The notes under the pieces were generated by a model that was not told the DNA's origin, searched no databases, and worked only from the letters and a program-made list of their open reading frames with translations. Made by a program: the position numbers and the translations under genes. Positions 17,765 through 26,290 of a stretch of DNA of 64,000 bases are shown piece by piece. Location: contig DASYWW010000039.1 of assembly GCA_035935655.1 (NCBI GenBank), positions 89,414-153,413 on the forward strand, given 5' to 3'. This stretch comes from Candidatus Bathyarchaeia archaeon (GTDB lineage: Archaea > Thermoproteota > Bathyarchaeia > 40CM-2-53-6). Numbering within the stretch: the stretch's first letter is position 1; every line of letters begins with the position of its first letter.

Positions 17765-18084
17765 CAATCGCAAAATTAGGCTCTCGTTGGTCCGATGACG
17801 AATTTGTATTGGCCCTAGCGCTTTACAAAACTCCAGGTGTCAGACTTGACAAGAGAGATCCTAAAGTGGTTGAACTGGGTCAAATTACTGGTAGGACTTC
17901 TTCATCAATCGCGCGTCGGCTGGCAAATTATAGAGCAATTGACACAGAGAATCGCTCTGGACTTACCCATTATCCCCTAGGGGCAAAGAGAGCGTGGAAG
18001 CTGTTTGAAGGTCGGGATGAAATGCTTACGATCGAAGCGGCGAGATTGAAATGCAAACTCCTTGACCGAATTGCTGGAAGGTGA
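17761..18084 (+). CDS. HNH-nuclease-N-domain-like protein, third of a coupled trio
   Basis: A 107-residue protein that resembles the N-terminal region found ahead of HNH restriction nucleases: WSDDEFVLALALYKTPGVRL, then GQITGRTSSSIARRLANYRA and a Gly-Leu turn before a Trp-containing helix. In those enzymes this part is thought to read DNA or partner proteins. The HNH motif itself is missing, so this is a free-standing or truncated version. The similarity is from memory of the family. Confidence 0.5.
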   Translation: MTIAKLGSRWSDDEFVLALALYKTPGVRLDKRDPKVVELGQITGRTSSSIARRLANYRAIDTENRSGLTHYPLGAKRAWKLFEGRDEMLTIEAARLKCKLLDRIAGR

Positions 18085-18268
18085 CACCCTTAGTCAGTGT
18101 CTTTGATCGAAGGTAGGGTTTCGCGGGAGTAGGAATCTCATGATTCATGTGTAATCGATTCAACATCGGCAGAGCAGAAGAGTTTGAAGAACTGAAACCC
18201 AAACCGATGTTGTTCAGAACATTGTTCCACGGGAGCAGGGGCTAGAGGTTTTCGTAGAGTCGACCCTT

Positions 18269-18730
18269 TTACACGAGTACGGGAACTAGAAGTCCTAGAA
18301 AGACGCCGTAGACAATGTGTGCTAGCAAGCTGCTCGTCAAGCCTTTTGTTGTCATTCGGAAGCATCCTGCGGACTCGAACAATCCTCTAGTCAGATAGGG
18401 AGATACAATCCAGAGGACGATACTGTACACAACACCACAGACAACAGTCGGCAGAAGCAGAACTGCTGCTTGGGACAAGATAAGGAGAACAAGAAAGAGT
18501 ATTCCTAGGATTGTTGCGTGGAACAGGTGCATTGCGACAGCCATCAATGCTCCCGGTCTTCTCTGGGTGAATTTTCTGATCAATACGGATACCATGACAC
18601 TGTTCACCTGCCACTCCGCCACACCCTCCAATCCCCACTTTTTCCAGAAGGCAAATTCGAAAAGAGTCATCAGGACACCTGCAGCCAGGCCTGCGAGGCC
18701 TGCTCCTACGAGTCCGAGTGAAGGCGACAT
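18269..18730 (-). CDS. Conserved four-helix membrane protein
   Basis: A 153-residue protein with about four hydrophobic helices and short loops (GLAAGVLMTLFEFAFWKK, TILGILFLVLLILSQAAVLL). ATG 18730 is preferred over the frame opening at 18808, because a TATA element (GGATAAAAGT, minus strand, about 18757-18766) lies some 27 bases upstream, fitting a leaderless transcript. The family resembles archaeal DUF-type membrane proteins of unknown role. Confidence 0.6.
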   Translation of the reverse strand: MSPSLGLVGAGLAGLAAGVLMTLFEFAFWKKWGLEGVAEWQVNSVMVSVLIRKFTQRRPGALMAVAMHLFHATILGILFLVLLILSQAAVLLLPTVVCGVVYSIVLWIVSPYLTRGLFESAGCFRMTTKGLTSSLLAHIVYGVFLGLLVPVLV

Positions 18731-18850
18731 TCGACCGACACTTGAAACCGGCCATACTTTTATCCGCCTTCCAGCCCACAGTCTAAGCAGGCTTCTCACA
18801 CGTTTCAAGAATATCCCAAGCCACGGTCATCGTTTTTTCGAGCGACCACC

Positions 18851-20707
18851 TTGGTGATCATCGCTCTTGCACTATCAGCGACAATACAGGATTCTCGTGC
18901 AATACCGGCTTCCCCCGCTTCCCAGGGTCCAACGACTAGCGCTTGGGTCAAGACCTACGGCTGGGTCGGTAACAGCGAAGCGCACTCGGCCGACAAGACC
19001 TCTGACGGGGGTTACATTGTTGCCGGTTCTACCAACGAGACCACATGGGCCATCCAAGGGTCACCCCCTTCGATTGGTTCTGATTCTGACGGGTGGATTC
19101 TCAAGCTAGACTCTTCAGGCAGCGTCCAGTGGCAACGATCCTACAGAACGACTGGTATCGATGCGTTGTTCAAGGTCAAACAGATCAGCGATGGCGGTTA
19201 CATCGCCGTTGGCCTAACTCGTCTGCCAAACTGGGGAGATGTGAACGCGTGGGTGTTGAGGGTCGATTCTCAAGGAAACGTTCTCTGGGACAACTCGTAT
19301 GGAGGCAGCCAGACAGAGCAAGCGAACGACGTTGTCCAGACGAGTGACGGAGGGTTCCTAGTCGTTGGCTTCACCTATTCGTTTGGAGGATTCCCAGCGT
19401 GGGCTTTGCGTCTCAACCAGGCGGGAGGAATAGTCTGGCAGAAAGGATACAACACGACAATCGGCGAAGCCGACGTTAGTTCGGTCGTAGCCACTTCCGA
19501 CGGTGGATTCGTTATCGCTGGATCATATCGTTTTGATCACAACTCTGGTACGAGTTTCGTCGAGGCTTGGTTGGCCAAGATAGACGAGAACGGAAACCTC
19601 GTCTGGCAAAGGAGCTACGCGGGTGAGGGAAAAGGAGACCAGGCCTACTCCGTCAGCCAGACCTCTGACGGCGGCCTCGTGCTCGCCGGCTTTACAACCT
19701 CCTACGGGGACTCGTATGCAGCGATCTGGGTCCTGAGACTTGATGCGCAGGGCGGCATCATATGGCAGAAGGCGTACGGTGGTGGAGGCTTGAACTTTTT
19801 CGATCAGGCTTACTCTGTGGCCCAGCTTTCCGATGGCAGCTTCATCGTTGGCGGATCCTCGTCTAAAGCGGTGGTCCTAAAACTGGACTCGCAAGGAAAC
19901 GTCGTTTGGAGTAGAGGATATGCCGCGGCTCAGTTCTGGCAGACCCTCCCGTCACCTGACGGCGGTGTTCTTCTCGAAGGGGGCGGTCTGGTCGAGTTTG
20001 GCAGTGGCAATGGCGGAATGGCGCTTGTTGTCAAGCTTGACCCCGACAACTTGATCGGACCGGGCTGCGACCTTGAGGGCCCGTTCAACGCCACAACGGT
20101 CGACAGCACCGCGGTCCCCGCCGCGACTCTACTTTCGAGCTTCAACACGCTAGCCCTGTTTTACCCTGTTAACGCTATCGTGAAGGACACCGCAACCACC
20201 ATCTCCACGCTATGCAGCCAATTCGAGATGACGGCCACCCTAAGCGCGGATGCGCTAACACTGCACGCCCTCGACAAGGTGGCCATTCACGTCCACGCAT
20301 CCAGCGACAACACTCCCCTCACCGGCGCAAACGTCACCCTGGACCGAAACGTTCCTGGGAACTTCTCCAAGACCACAGGTCTGACGGACAGCACTGGTAA
20401 TCTGACGGTCTTTTACGGAGCCCCAAACGTCTCCACAGCTACCACCATAACGATCAACGTGACAATTTCCAAACAAGGTTACTGGACAAGCCAGAAGCTG
20501 ATTCAACTAACAATGAACCCGCTTCAAAGAGTGTCACCAAACACGGCCTCGTCTATTCCGTGGCGCTATCTGATCGTAGGAAGCATAGTCCTCGGCTCAG
20601 TCCTAGGTCTGACAGCGATCTTCCTGGCCCGTGGTCGAAGGGCCAAAACCACCGAAACCCCTCCGAGCAGCCCATCTTTTATCGATGCAGATCCGCTCTT
20701 ATCTTGA
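18851..20707 (+). CDS. Secreted beta-propeller protein with C-terminal anchor
   Basis: A 618-residue exported protein. At least seven copies of a TSDGG(Y/F)(I/L)VAG-type motif, each about 50-60 residues apart and paired with LDSQGN(V/I)(L/V)W and a Trp-x-(K/R)-x-(Y/G), form a propeller over residues 35-390. An Ig-like domain with GANVTLDRNVPGNF follows (about 470-550), then one transmembrane helix and a basic tail. The N-terminus is a short signal-like segment from TTG 18851. No catalytic residues are evident. Confidence 0.75.
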   Translation: MVIIALALSATIQDSRAIPASPASQGPTTSAWVKTYGWVGNSEAHSADKTSDGGYIVAGSTNETTWAIQGSPPSIGSDSDGWILKLDSSGSVQWQRSYRTTGIDALFKVKQISDGGYIAVGLTRLPNWGDVNAWVLRVDSQGNVLWDNSYGGSQTEQANDVVQTSDGGFLVVGFTYSFGGFPAWALRLNQAGGIVWQKGYNTTIGEADVSSVVATSDGGFVIAGSYRFDHNSGTSFVEAWLAKIDENGNLVWQRSYAGEGKGDQAYSVSQTSDGGLVLAGFTTSYGDSYAAIWVLRLDAQGGIIWQKAYGGGGLNFFDQAYSVAQLSDGSFIVGGSSSKAVVLKLDSQGNVVWSRGYAAAQFWQTLPSPDGGVLLEGGGLVEFGSGNGGMALVVKLDPDNLIGPGCDLEGPFNATTVDSTAVPAATLLSSFNTLALFYPVNAIVKDTATTISTLCSQFEMTATLSADALTLHALDKVAIHVHASSDNTPLTGANVTLDRNVPGNFSKTTGLTDSTGNLTVFYGAPNVSTATTITINVTISKQGYWTSQKLIQLTMNPLQRVSPNTASSIPWRYLIVGSIVLGSVLGLTAIFLARGRRAKTTETPPSSPSFIDADPLLS

Positions 20708-20725
20708 GGTCACAGGGAGGTATTC

Positions 20726-21265
20726 TTGGAGACGGGTTTTGTCGAGGTGGACGGTGGCAAGCTGTACTATGAGACAGACGGCCAGGGACCCGCTCTCGTC
20801 CTGATACATGCAGGATTCCTGGACTGTAGAATGTGGGACAGCCGGTTCCAGCTCTACTCGAAAAACTACACGACCATACGATACGACGTCCGCGGCTACG
20901 GTAAATCCGATATCGCAAAATCGAAATATTCTGATCATCAAGATCTCCGAGCACTGCTAACACACCAGAATATCGCTCGCGCTACAATCCTAGGCGTTTC
21001 CAACGGCGGCAGAATCGCGCTAGATTTCGCCGTAGAATATCCCGGTATGGTCCAATCTCTCATCCTAGTCTCTCCGGGCGCGAGCGGCTACAGGGTCTCC
21101 GGCCCAGAGGAAGAAAGGCTCTGGAACGAGTTCGAGGAACAGATGAAGCCGCAGGAGGTCGCGGACCGCGAGGGCCGAGCAGCAGACGCTGTCGAGATGG
21201 ATGTCAACGCCTGGCCGCAGCACAAGACCCTGCCTCCCGTCAAAGCATTCGCGAGATCGCCATGA
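20726..21265 (+). pseudogene. Alpha/beta hydrolase, N-terminal part of a split gene
   Basis: The 179 residues hold the first two thirds of an alpha/beta hydrolase: oxyanion strand LVLIHAGFLD, DVRGYGKSD and the nucleophile elbow LGVSNGGRIAL (Ser). TTG 20726 has a good ribosome site GGGAGG at 20715-20720. The frame ends in TGA at 21263-21265, where the rest of the enzyme continues in another frame from ATG 21262. The break may be a frameshift mutation, a sequencing error or a real two-polypeptide arrangement. Confidence 0.65.
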
Positions 21266-21552
21266 ATAACTTTCACGTCTACGCCGAGAAGCCCTGGCAG
21301 TTCATGGAGAGACCGAACCCGCCGGCCTTTCAGAGATTATCGGAGATTCACGTTCCGACCCTCTTCATAGTCGGCGACAAAGACATGCCCGCCCAGATCC
21401 TCGAAGTGGACAACATCCACAGGCACATGCCCGGCTCTAGAAAGAACGTGATCAAAGGCGCGGATCATATTCCCAACATGTCAAAACGCGAAGAGTTCGA
21501 CAGCATAGTGCTCGACTTCCTGAAACAACCCTCTATCCAGATACAGGCCTGA
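21262..21552 (+). pseudogene. Alpha/beta hydrolase, C-terminal part of a split gene
   Basis: The 96 residues supply the remaining catalytic residues of the hydrolase begun at 20726: Asp in LFIVGDKDMPAQ and His in IKGADHIPNMS. Start and upstream stop overlap as ATGA, which would allow translational coupling. Both parts together have the length (about 275 residues) of a normal single-chain enzyme. Confidence 0.65.
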
Positions 21553-21662
21553 CCGCAACAATGACAAGCAGGTCGCAACCGGGGAAACATTCCACGTCGC
21601 GAGTGTTTATGTTAGCTTGCACCTGGGCGTACGAAATAGGATTATGGAACAGGTAGGAATAG

Positions 21663-21670
21663 CTTAATAA
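21663..21670 (+). promoter_or_regulatory. TATA box for the second VapBC operon
   Basis: TTAATAAT within an A/T-rich stretch, about 27 bases ahead of ATG 21694, fitting a leaderless transcript. Confidence 0.4.
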
Positions 21671-21693
21671 TAGGAATATGCCCCTAATCAAGT

Positions 21694-21915
21694 ATGACTC
21701 AAGAGGTTGTTGTGACGAGGCGGGGCCAGACAACCATACCTCAGGAGATCCGGAAGAAGCTCGATATCCGAGAAGGAACAAGACTGCTCGTTGATGCTGA
21801 GGGAGGAAAGGTTGTCTTCCGGAAGGTCCCGTCGATCTTCGATCTCGCCGGAAAGAGCAAGATGACCAGGGAAGAAGCCTTCAGACGTCTCGACAAGATG
21901 CGAGAAGAGAGCTAG
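21694..21915 (+). CDS. AbrB/MazE-type antitoxin
   Basis: A 73-residue swapped-hairpin protein: VVVTRRGQTTIPQEIRKKLD then IREGTRLLVDAEGGKVVFRK, the standard AbrB-fold DNA-binding half, and a C-terminal helix (MTREEAFRRLDKMREES) that would occupy the toxin. It forms a toxin-antitoxin pair with the PIN gene one base downstream. Confidence 0.8.
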   Translation: MTQEVVVTRRGQTTIPQEIRKKLDIREGTRLLVDAEGGKVVFRKVPSIFDLAGKSKMTREEAFRRLDKMREES

Positions 21916-21916
21916 A

Positions 21917-22285
21917 GTGCTCTTCGACACCCGCTATTTCTGGGCCGTCTTCACAACAAAAAACCCTGAACAGCTAAGCAAGCTGAGAAACATCTTCGAC
22001 GAATCCAAGAACGCGTTCGCGTCCACGATAAGCCTCTACGAGATCTACAAGCTCACCATCAGCCAAGAAGACAGAACGGTCGCAGACCTCCGAGTAGACT
22101 CTGTCAAGAAAGAATTCACCATCATAGACGTCGATCCGGAAATCGCGGAAGAGGGAGCAAGGATAAGCCACCGCGTCAAGGTTCCCATGGCCGACGCGCT
22201 AATAATGGCAACCGCCAGAAAGCTGCGAGTTCCCTGCGCCACCGACGATCCCCACTTCACTGAAGTAAAGCGTATCTGGATCTAG
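21917..22285 (+). CDS. vapC: PIN-domain toxin, VapC-like RNase
   Basis: A 122-residue PIN protein with acidic residues in MLFDTRYFWAVF (Asp), SLYEIYKLTI (Glu), VPMADALIMATA (Asp) and CATDDPHFTEVK (Asp). GTG 21917 follows the antitoxin stop by one base. It is related to the first VapC (13219) through the DPHFE/DPHFT and IWI ending, but its antitoxin belongs to a different family. Confidence 0.8.
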   Translation: MLFDTRYFWAVFTTKNPEQLSKLRNIFDESKNAFASTISLYEIYKLTISQEDRTVADLRVDSVKKEFTIIDVDPEIAEEGARISHRVKVPMADALIMATARKLRVPCATDDPHFTEVKRIWI

Positions 22286-22372
22286 CCCAACCATGCCAGG
22301 GTTCTCTCTTGCTCAGGGTCGAACATCGACAAAAATGTCTACAAGTAAGACCGGAAAACCCTCATACGCACC

Positions 22373-22939
22373 ATGAACATAATCGGAGTCTCCCGTTCAC
22401 CGACGCCCTACAAGGTCAGGACGCCAAAGGAACAGTATGTACGCTGCGGCGCGGACATTTTGCTCAACGCCGTCGGACACGATCTTGAGGGAGAGGCAAC
22501 GTGCGTTATCTGCGGACGGCCAACCCGGCTGACGATCGTCGAAGGAAAAATCAGTAAACTTCAACCTGCCAGCGCAGTTCTCCACGTCGTAGAGATCCGG
22601 TCACTCGGACAGAATGCCCAGGTCGTATGCGAGGGCAGTCCTCTCTTCGACAAGAAAGGGTGCCTTCAAACTTGGTTGAAGACCTACAAGGGACTACCCG
22701 GACGAGTCTACAGTCTTCAAGAGTACATGGCTCGAGCCTCAGAACTAATATCTGAGCGTGTAGGACCCGCCCGGTCGGAACCAGAGAATTACCCCATCTC
22801 CAAGAGTGTTCAGGTCATGCGATGCGCTGATTGCGATTGTTCGCCGGCAGAATGCTCGAATTCAAGGTCTGCCATAGAATGCCCGAGCTGCCGGTTAGAA
22901 TCCTGCTGCTGTTGGGTCGCTCCCACCTCGCCCTCCTAA
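22373..22939 (+). CDS. MerB-like (alkylmercury lyase fold) protein with Cys-rich tail
   Basis: A 188-residue protein. The pattern YVRCGADIL, then ATCVICGRPTRLTIVEGKIS, a hydrophobic strand and GCLQTWLKTY recalls proteins of the organomercurial lyase fold, which often act in thiol or metal chemistry. The last 40 residues hold nine Cys (MRCADCDCSPAEC, ECPSCRLESCCCW) and look metal-binding. Whether the lyase residues are kept cannot be decided by eye; regulation and substrate are unknown. Confidence 0.45.
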   Translation: MNIIGVSRSPTPYKVRTPKEQYVRCGADILLNAVGHDLEGEATCVICGRPTRLTIVEGKISKLQPASAVLHVVEIRSLGQNAQVVCEGSPLFDKKGCLQTWLKTYKGLPGRVYSLQEYMARASELISERVGPARSEPENYPISKSVQVMRCADCDCSPAECSNSRSAIECPSCRLESCCCWVAPTSPS

Positions 22940-23066
22940 AGCCAAAGAAGAAATCTTCCCTTTCATGTCAGAACGGCGAAAGCTCAATACCCGTCCAACT
23001 TTCAGAAGATATCAAGAAAGATTTATGGAAGTTTGTGGTCCTGACTTTCTTGACTTTGGATCACCC

Positions 23067-23405
23067 CTAACGCGAGGAAGCCGACTCGTTCCCGTCTCGG
23101 TGCCATAGCGACGGCAGGCTTGTGAGTTTTTCCCACCCTCGTCCCGGGTCTCCGATATCTTCGACGGCGATATTGTCGAAATAATCGTCTAGGACAGCAG
23201 CCCTCTCCTGCGCGAGAGGTGGAACACAATAGTCCTCCTCCTCCCATAGAGCCAACCCATCCTCCCTGAGCCTCGCGTTGACAAGCCCGTTTTCAAGCGA
23301 TCGTCCGAACGGACGCATCCTCGAAATCTCCCGGGAGTCAAGCCTCCCCCTCAACTCGAGAAGCCTTTCGACCCGAGGCTTGGCTGTCACCAACCAGAAG
23401 ACCAT
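23067..23405 (-). CDS. Hypothetical protein, 112 residues
   Basis: Soluble, acidic protein beginning MVFWLVTAKPRVERLLELRG, with a later EEEDYCVPPLAQERAAVLDDY segment. I do not recognise it. The frame opens at 23465, but ATG 23405 gives a more natural N-terminus. Confidence 0.5.
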   Translation of the reverse strand: MVFWLVTAKPRVERLLELRGRLDSREISRMRPFGRSLENGLVNARLREDGLALWEEEDYCVPPLAQERAAVLDDYFDNIAVEDIGDPGRGWEKLTSLPSLWHRDGNESASSR

Positions 23406-23654
23406 ATGCTCGCAGACCTCAAGTGTCAATACTAGAGATCGAGAATAAAGGGATATTCGCTTCAAAATTGCACAAAGCCCGACAGGTTCTAGCGTGATTC
23501 TGCTCGGCCACTGTTTCTAATCAGCTGTGGCCGATTAGTAAACGACGTCGGGTCCTTTACGAAACCCCAGACTCCATAAGCGAAAAACGGCCCATTTTCA
23601 ATTGTCTCTCCGATTCAAAGGGTTAAATGGCTTAACTTCGATTGGATTGACAGA

Positions 23655-23849
23655 ATGAGCTTTGCTGCAGCCGAGAAAGCGGCGAACCGGATTATCAAGA
23701 ACATGAATGATCAGTTCGAGAACCTCCAAGGAAAAGCGACAAGTCTCGAGCAGCAACTTACGGATATCAGTACGCGTGTAACTCAGATTAGTGAGCAGCT
23801 GAAGGGAATCGAGAAAGCTATCAAGGCAGTCAAACAACGGGTAGTCTAA
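23655..23849 (+). CDS. Small coiled-coil protein
   Basis: A 64-residue protein with an unbroken heptad pattern (NLQGKATSLEQQLTDISTRV, TQISEQLKGIEKAIKAV), so probably a dimeric or trimeric coiled coil. Its stop overlaps the beginning of the following open frame by one base. It has no other recognisable feature. Confidence 0.55.
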   Translation: MSFAAAEKAANRIIKNMNDQFENLQGKATSLEQQLTDISTRVTQISEQLKGIEKAIKAVKQRVV

Positions 23850-24172
23850 TCACGTCGAAGACAGTCTATCTCCACAGCGTCTCGATACGGGGGGTTACGA
23901 AGACCACAGAGTACGCCACGAGCGAGCGAATAGATGAGTCAATCGCCGCCCTGAGGGCAGTCTACAAGATCTCACTCGGCAGATATGTACAGGACTTGCT
24001 AGGTGGTACAGTCGATTCAGTCTCAGTGGCCAAGGACTCTCCGTACTGCTACTTCCACGCGAGACGGCTGGAAAAGTCGCTCTCGATAACGATCAAGGAA
24101 AAGGATCGCATCGTAGAATTCTCGATGCCCCTGCACGAGGCCAAGAGGATTCTGGTTCCCCCTCGAACCTAG
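23849..24172 (+). CDS. Hypothetical protein without a standard start codon
   Basis: The frame is open for about 109 codons (23846-24172) and reads as ordinary protein: SKTVYLHSVSIRGVTKTTEY, AALRAVYKISLGRYVQDLL and LEKSLSITIKEKDRIVEFSM. No ATG, GTG or TTG occurs in its first half. ATC at 23849 (ITSKTV) is the likeliest non-standard start; alternatives are a frameshift from the coiled-coil gene, with which it overlaps, or a sequence error. The opposite strand is not open here. Confidence 0.4.
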   Translation: MTSKTVYLHSVSIRGVTKTTEYATSERIDESIAALRAVYKISLGRYVQDLLGGTVDSVSVAKDSPYCYFHARRLEKSLSITIKEKDRIVEFSMPLHEAKRILVPPRT

Positions 24173-24459
24173 GTCCTTTCGCTGAACAGGTCTATCCGAC
24201 CCTTCGAGTCAAACCGGATCGAGAAATTGTACCTCTTACCGCCAAGCAGGGCAGTGCACTCTCGTCCTCTGTAGTTTCCCGTCATTTTGATCTCATCGAT
24301 TGTTTTCCATCCTGTTCTCTTCTTGACCTCTCTTATCATGTTCTTGAATTCGACGGCGCATATGTCGCAGCAGAAGAACATGCGTTGTCCTTCGATCGTT
24401 TCCCAGTAGTCGCCCCATGTTGCCTGGCATATCGCGCAGCCTTTCTCAGCTACTTTCAA
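24169..24459 (-). CDS. Ta0938-like zinc-binding protein
   Basis: A 96-residue archaeal protein. Cys residues in GCAICQATWGDYWE and FFCCDICAVEFKN form a zinc site; the second half (YNFSIRFDSKGRIDLFSE) is a beta hairpin domain. This matches the small archaeal family named after Thermoplasma Ta0938, whose function is unknown. It overlaps the upstream gene by 14 bases, so it is the last gene of the operon. Confidence 0.65.
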   Translation of the reverse strand: MKVAEKGCAICQATWGDYWETIEGQRMFFCCDICAVEFKNMIREVKKRTGWKTIDEIKMTGNYRGRECTALLGGKRYNFSIRFDSKGRIDLFSERT

Positions 24460-25348
24460 ACCGTCCGCTCCTCTCCAAGCGCGCCATCAGATAACGATCA
24501 AAATAATCGATCGACCGAAGAAACGTCGCCTGGACATCATCCGTAATGCCATACAACCTCGAATATTTCTCGACCAGCCCCAGGGCCCGTTCCGAATGGC
24601 CCACATCAGCCTCGTAACCCTCCCGCAAGAACGCCTTCGCCTCCTTCGATATCTCATCATTATTCAATATCACCGGATCAAAATATCCGATACTAGCACC
24701 CTCACCCTTCAACTTCCGATTCGCAATTAATTCTAGACCGTGCATTGCCGCCAAGCCCTCGACCCAGTGATCATCCCGACAGATAGAGTCCCAGACTCGG
24801 ATCGCCTCCCTCGTATCCTCCAAAGGCGCCATCCGAAACGCTTTCTCTCGATCTAGACCGAGGCTCTCACCCATCCTCAACAACAACTCATAATGGCTCG
24901 GCTGACCTGATCCTACGCCACCGTATTCCGTGTTGATATTATCCAGTTCATACAAGACCACGTCCATCTCGTCTGTCCGGGCCATGATGTAGCTGCATGA
25001 CCGGACCCACTGACGGAGGAAATGCTGATGCTCAACAACATACCCCAACAACACCGCCCGGCTAGGATGCTGCAACGCGAGAACAAACGGGTGCGGACTC
25101 GACCCATAGAACTTCTCGATAAAACGCCGCTTAACCCACGCCTCCAGACTCCCACCTCCCAGACTGAAAAATTCAGATAATAATTTCGAGAGAGTCTTCC
25201 GGTCAGATTTATTCTTGGTAATATTCCGGTTCAACCACATCACATGCCCCGCATCACTCCTCCCCGCCTCTGCAACAAAATGACCCGCAAGATCCTCAAA
25301 ATCATCATGCTTCTGAAAACCCACACCACAGCTAGGACACTTCGTCAA
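24446..25348 (-). CDS. Zinc-finger protein with TENA/PqqC-like helical domain
   Basis: A 300-residue protein. Residues 4-33 hold CPSCGVGFQKHDDFEDLAGH, a C2H2-like finger. From about residue 65 the protein is all-helical and resembles haem-oxygenase-fold (TENA/PqqC) proteins: HPFVLALQHPSRAVLLGYVV, EHQHFLRQWVRSCSYIM and HYELLLRMGESLGLDREKAF. Such domains bind thiamine precursors or a metal pair. The fusion of a nucleic-acid-type finger to this fold is unusual. It starts with TTG 25348, 15 bases after the preceding stop. Confidence 0.55.
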   Translation of the reverse strand: MTKCPSCGVGFQKHDDFEDLAGHFVAEAGRSDAGHVMWLNRNITKNKSDRKTLSKLLSEFFSLGGGSLEAWVKRRFIEKFYGSSPHPFVLALQHPSRAVLLGYVVEHQHFLRQWVRSCSYIMARTDEMDVVLYELDNINTEYGGVGSGQPSHYELLLRMGESLGLDREKAFRMAPLEDTREAIRVWDSICRDDHWVEGLAAMHGLELIANRKLKGEGASIGYFDPVILNNDEISKEAKAFLREGYEADVGHSERALGLVEKYSRLYGITDDVQATFLRSIDYFDRYLMARLERSGRFESS

Positions 25349-25362
25349 TCTTCTCCGATCTC

Positions 25363-25578
25363 CTACAGCGGGAAATCTTTCGGCAACCGACCTCGAAGCT
25401 TCTGGTAATCAACATCAGACCAGTACTTTCCCCGAATATCTTCTAACATCTTCTTCAACTGATCAGCCGTCAAACCCCGAGCACTACCAACCATTTCCAC
25501 AGTATGCTCAAAGTCGTCATGACAAGAAGCATAACAGTTGCCCATTCCAGTCATGAGTTCTCGCTCCCTAGGAGTCAT
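25363..25578 (-). CDS. Small protein, 71 residues, in operon
   Basis: It begins MTPRERELMTGMGNCYASCH; ATG 25578 overlaps the upstream stop as ATGA, which sets the start. A larger frame up to 25806 is antisense-like in its first part. The two close Cys (NCYASCH) may bind metal or form a disulfide. The family is not recognised. Confidence 0.6.
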   Translation of the reverse strand: MTPRERELMTGMGNCYASCHDDFEHTVEMVGSARGLTADQLKKMLEDIRGKYWSDVDYQKLRGRLPKDFPL

Positions 25579-26114
25579 GAGCTGTAGGCCTCCGCATGTC
25601 TTTCTTGAATCATTGGAATCGCAGTTTTTAACATCATACTCGCTCGGCTTGCGCTCTGAGCGGCCTGGAAAGAGAGCTCGTACTTCGACCCGTTGCTCTT
25701 GAGGACAAATGATTCCGGGGTTTTCCATTCGATCACTTTCGGCAAGACCCAGACCCAATCGGAACCCGTTCGTACGACAATAGTGGTTCCTTTGAATCGA
25801 AGCCATCCTGGAGTCGGTCTTCTTGCTTTTACGAAGACGACCCAGAAAGGCAATCCAATGTAGGTGACGATCGAAGTCGTTCCCAGAACGATCCCGAATA
25901 GACCAAAGCCACTCAAGAATGCCAGGATGAAGCCTCCAATGATGAACCTGAACAGAAAGACGTACAGCTGAATCATAACGTGTCTTCCCGAGATGAGGAG
26001 CCGAACCTGAACTGGAAACTCTTCAACCGGAACTGATAGTTCCTCAAAAACCGAAAAACGCGCTTTGAGAATTGACGCTACCTGCAGGGCCTGATCGGAA
26101 GTCTTGAACCTCAA
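25575..26114 (-). CDS. Membrane protein with flanking soluble parts
   Basis: A 179-residue protein: a soluble helix-strand N-terminus, two transmembrane helices (about residues 48-98) and a C-terminal beta-rich cytoplasmic part (WLRFKGTTIVVRTGSDWVWV) reminiscent of PH-like or DUF-type domains. It starts with TTG 26114, which overlaps the stop of the frame upstream (TTGA), and it ends in an ATGA overlap with the next gene. Confidence 0.6.
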   Translation of the reverse strand: MRFKTSDQALQVASILKARFSVFEELSVPVEEFPVQVRLLISGRHVMIQLYVFLFRFIIGGFILAFLSGFGLFGIVLGTTSIVTYIGLPFWVVFVKARRPTPGWLRFKGTTIVVRTGSDWVWVLPKVIEWKTPESFVLKSNGSKYELSFQAAQSASRASMMLKTAIPMIQERHAEAYSS

Positions 26115-26290
26115 GTGGCCGCGCTGAAAACTTGAACGGCTCCGATCCCGGTAACGCGAAAACTGTTAGGCGTTGTCCATGTCAGTCTACGCGGTCGTAG
26201 CCCGGTACAGCCTTCGCCTGAAAGAATACGAACTGAGTTATCTCTAAGCACGACGACTGCTGGAGTCCAGAGTTTTCCGCCCTTGGTCAC
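26111..26290 (-). CDS. Possible small first gene of the operon
   Basis: A 59-residue frame from GTG 26290 whose TGA overlaps the TTG start of the next gene, the same coupling seen elsewhere in this operon. The frame is open upstream for another 27 codons without a start. Translation includes LWTPAVVVLRDNSVRIL and LTWTTPNSFRVTG. No family is recognised. Confidence 0.35.
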   Translation of the reverse strand: MTKGGKLWTPAVVVLRDNSVRILSGEGCTGLRPRRLTWTTPNSFRVTGIGAVQVFSAAT

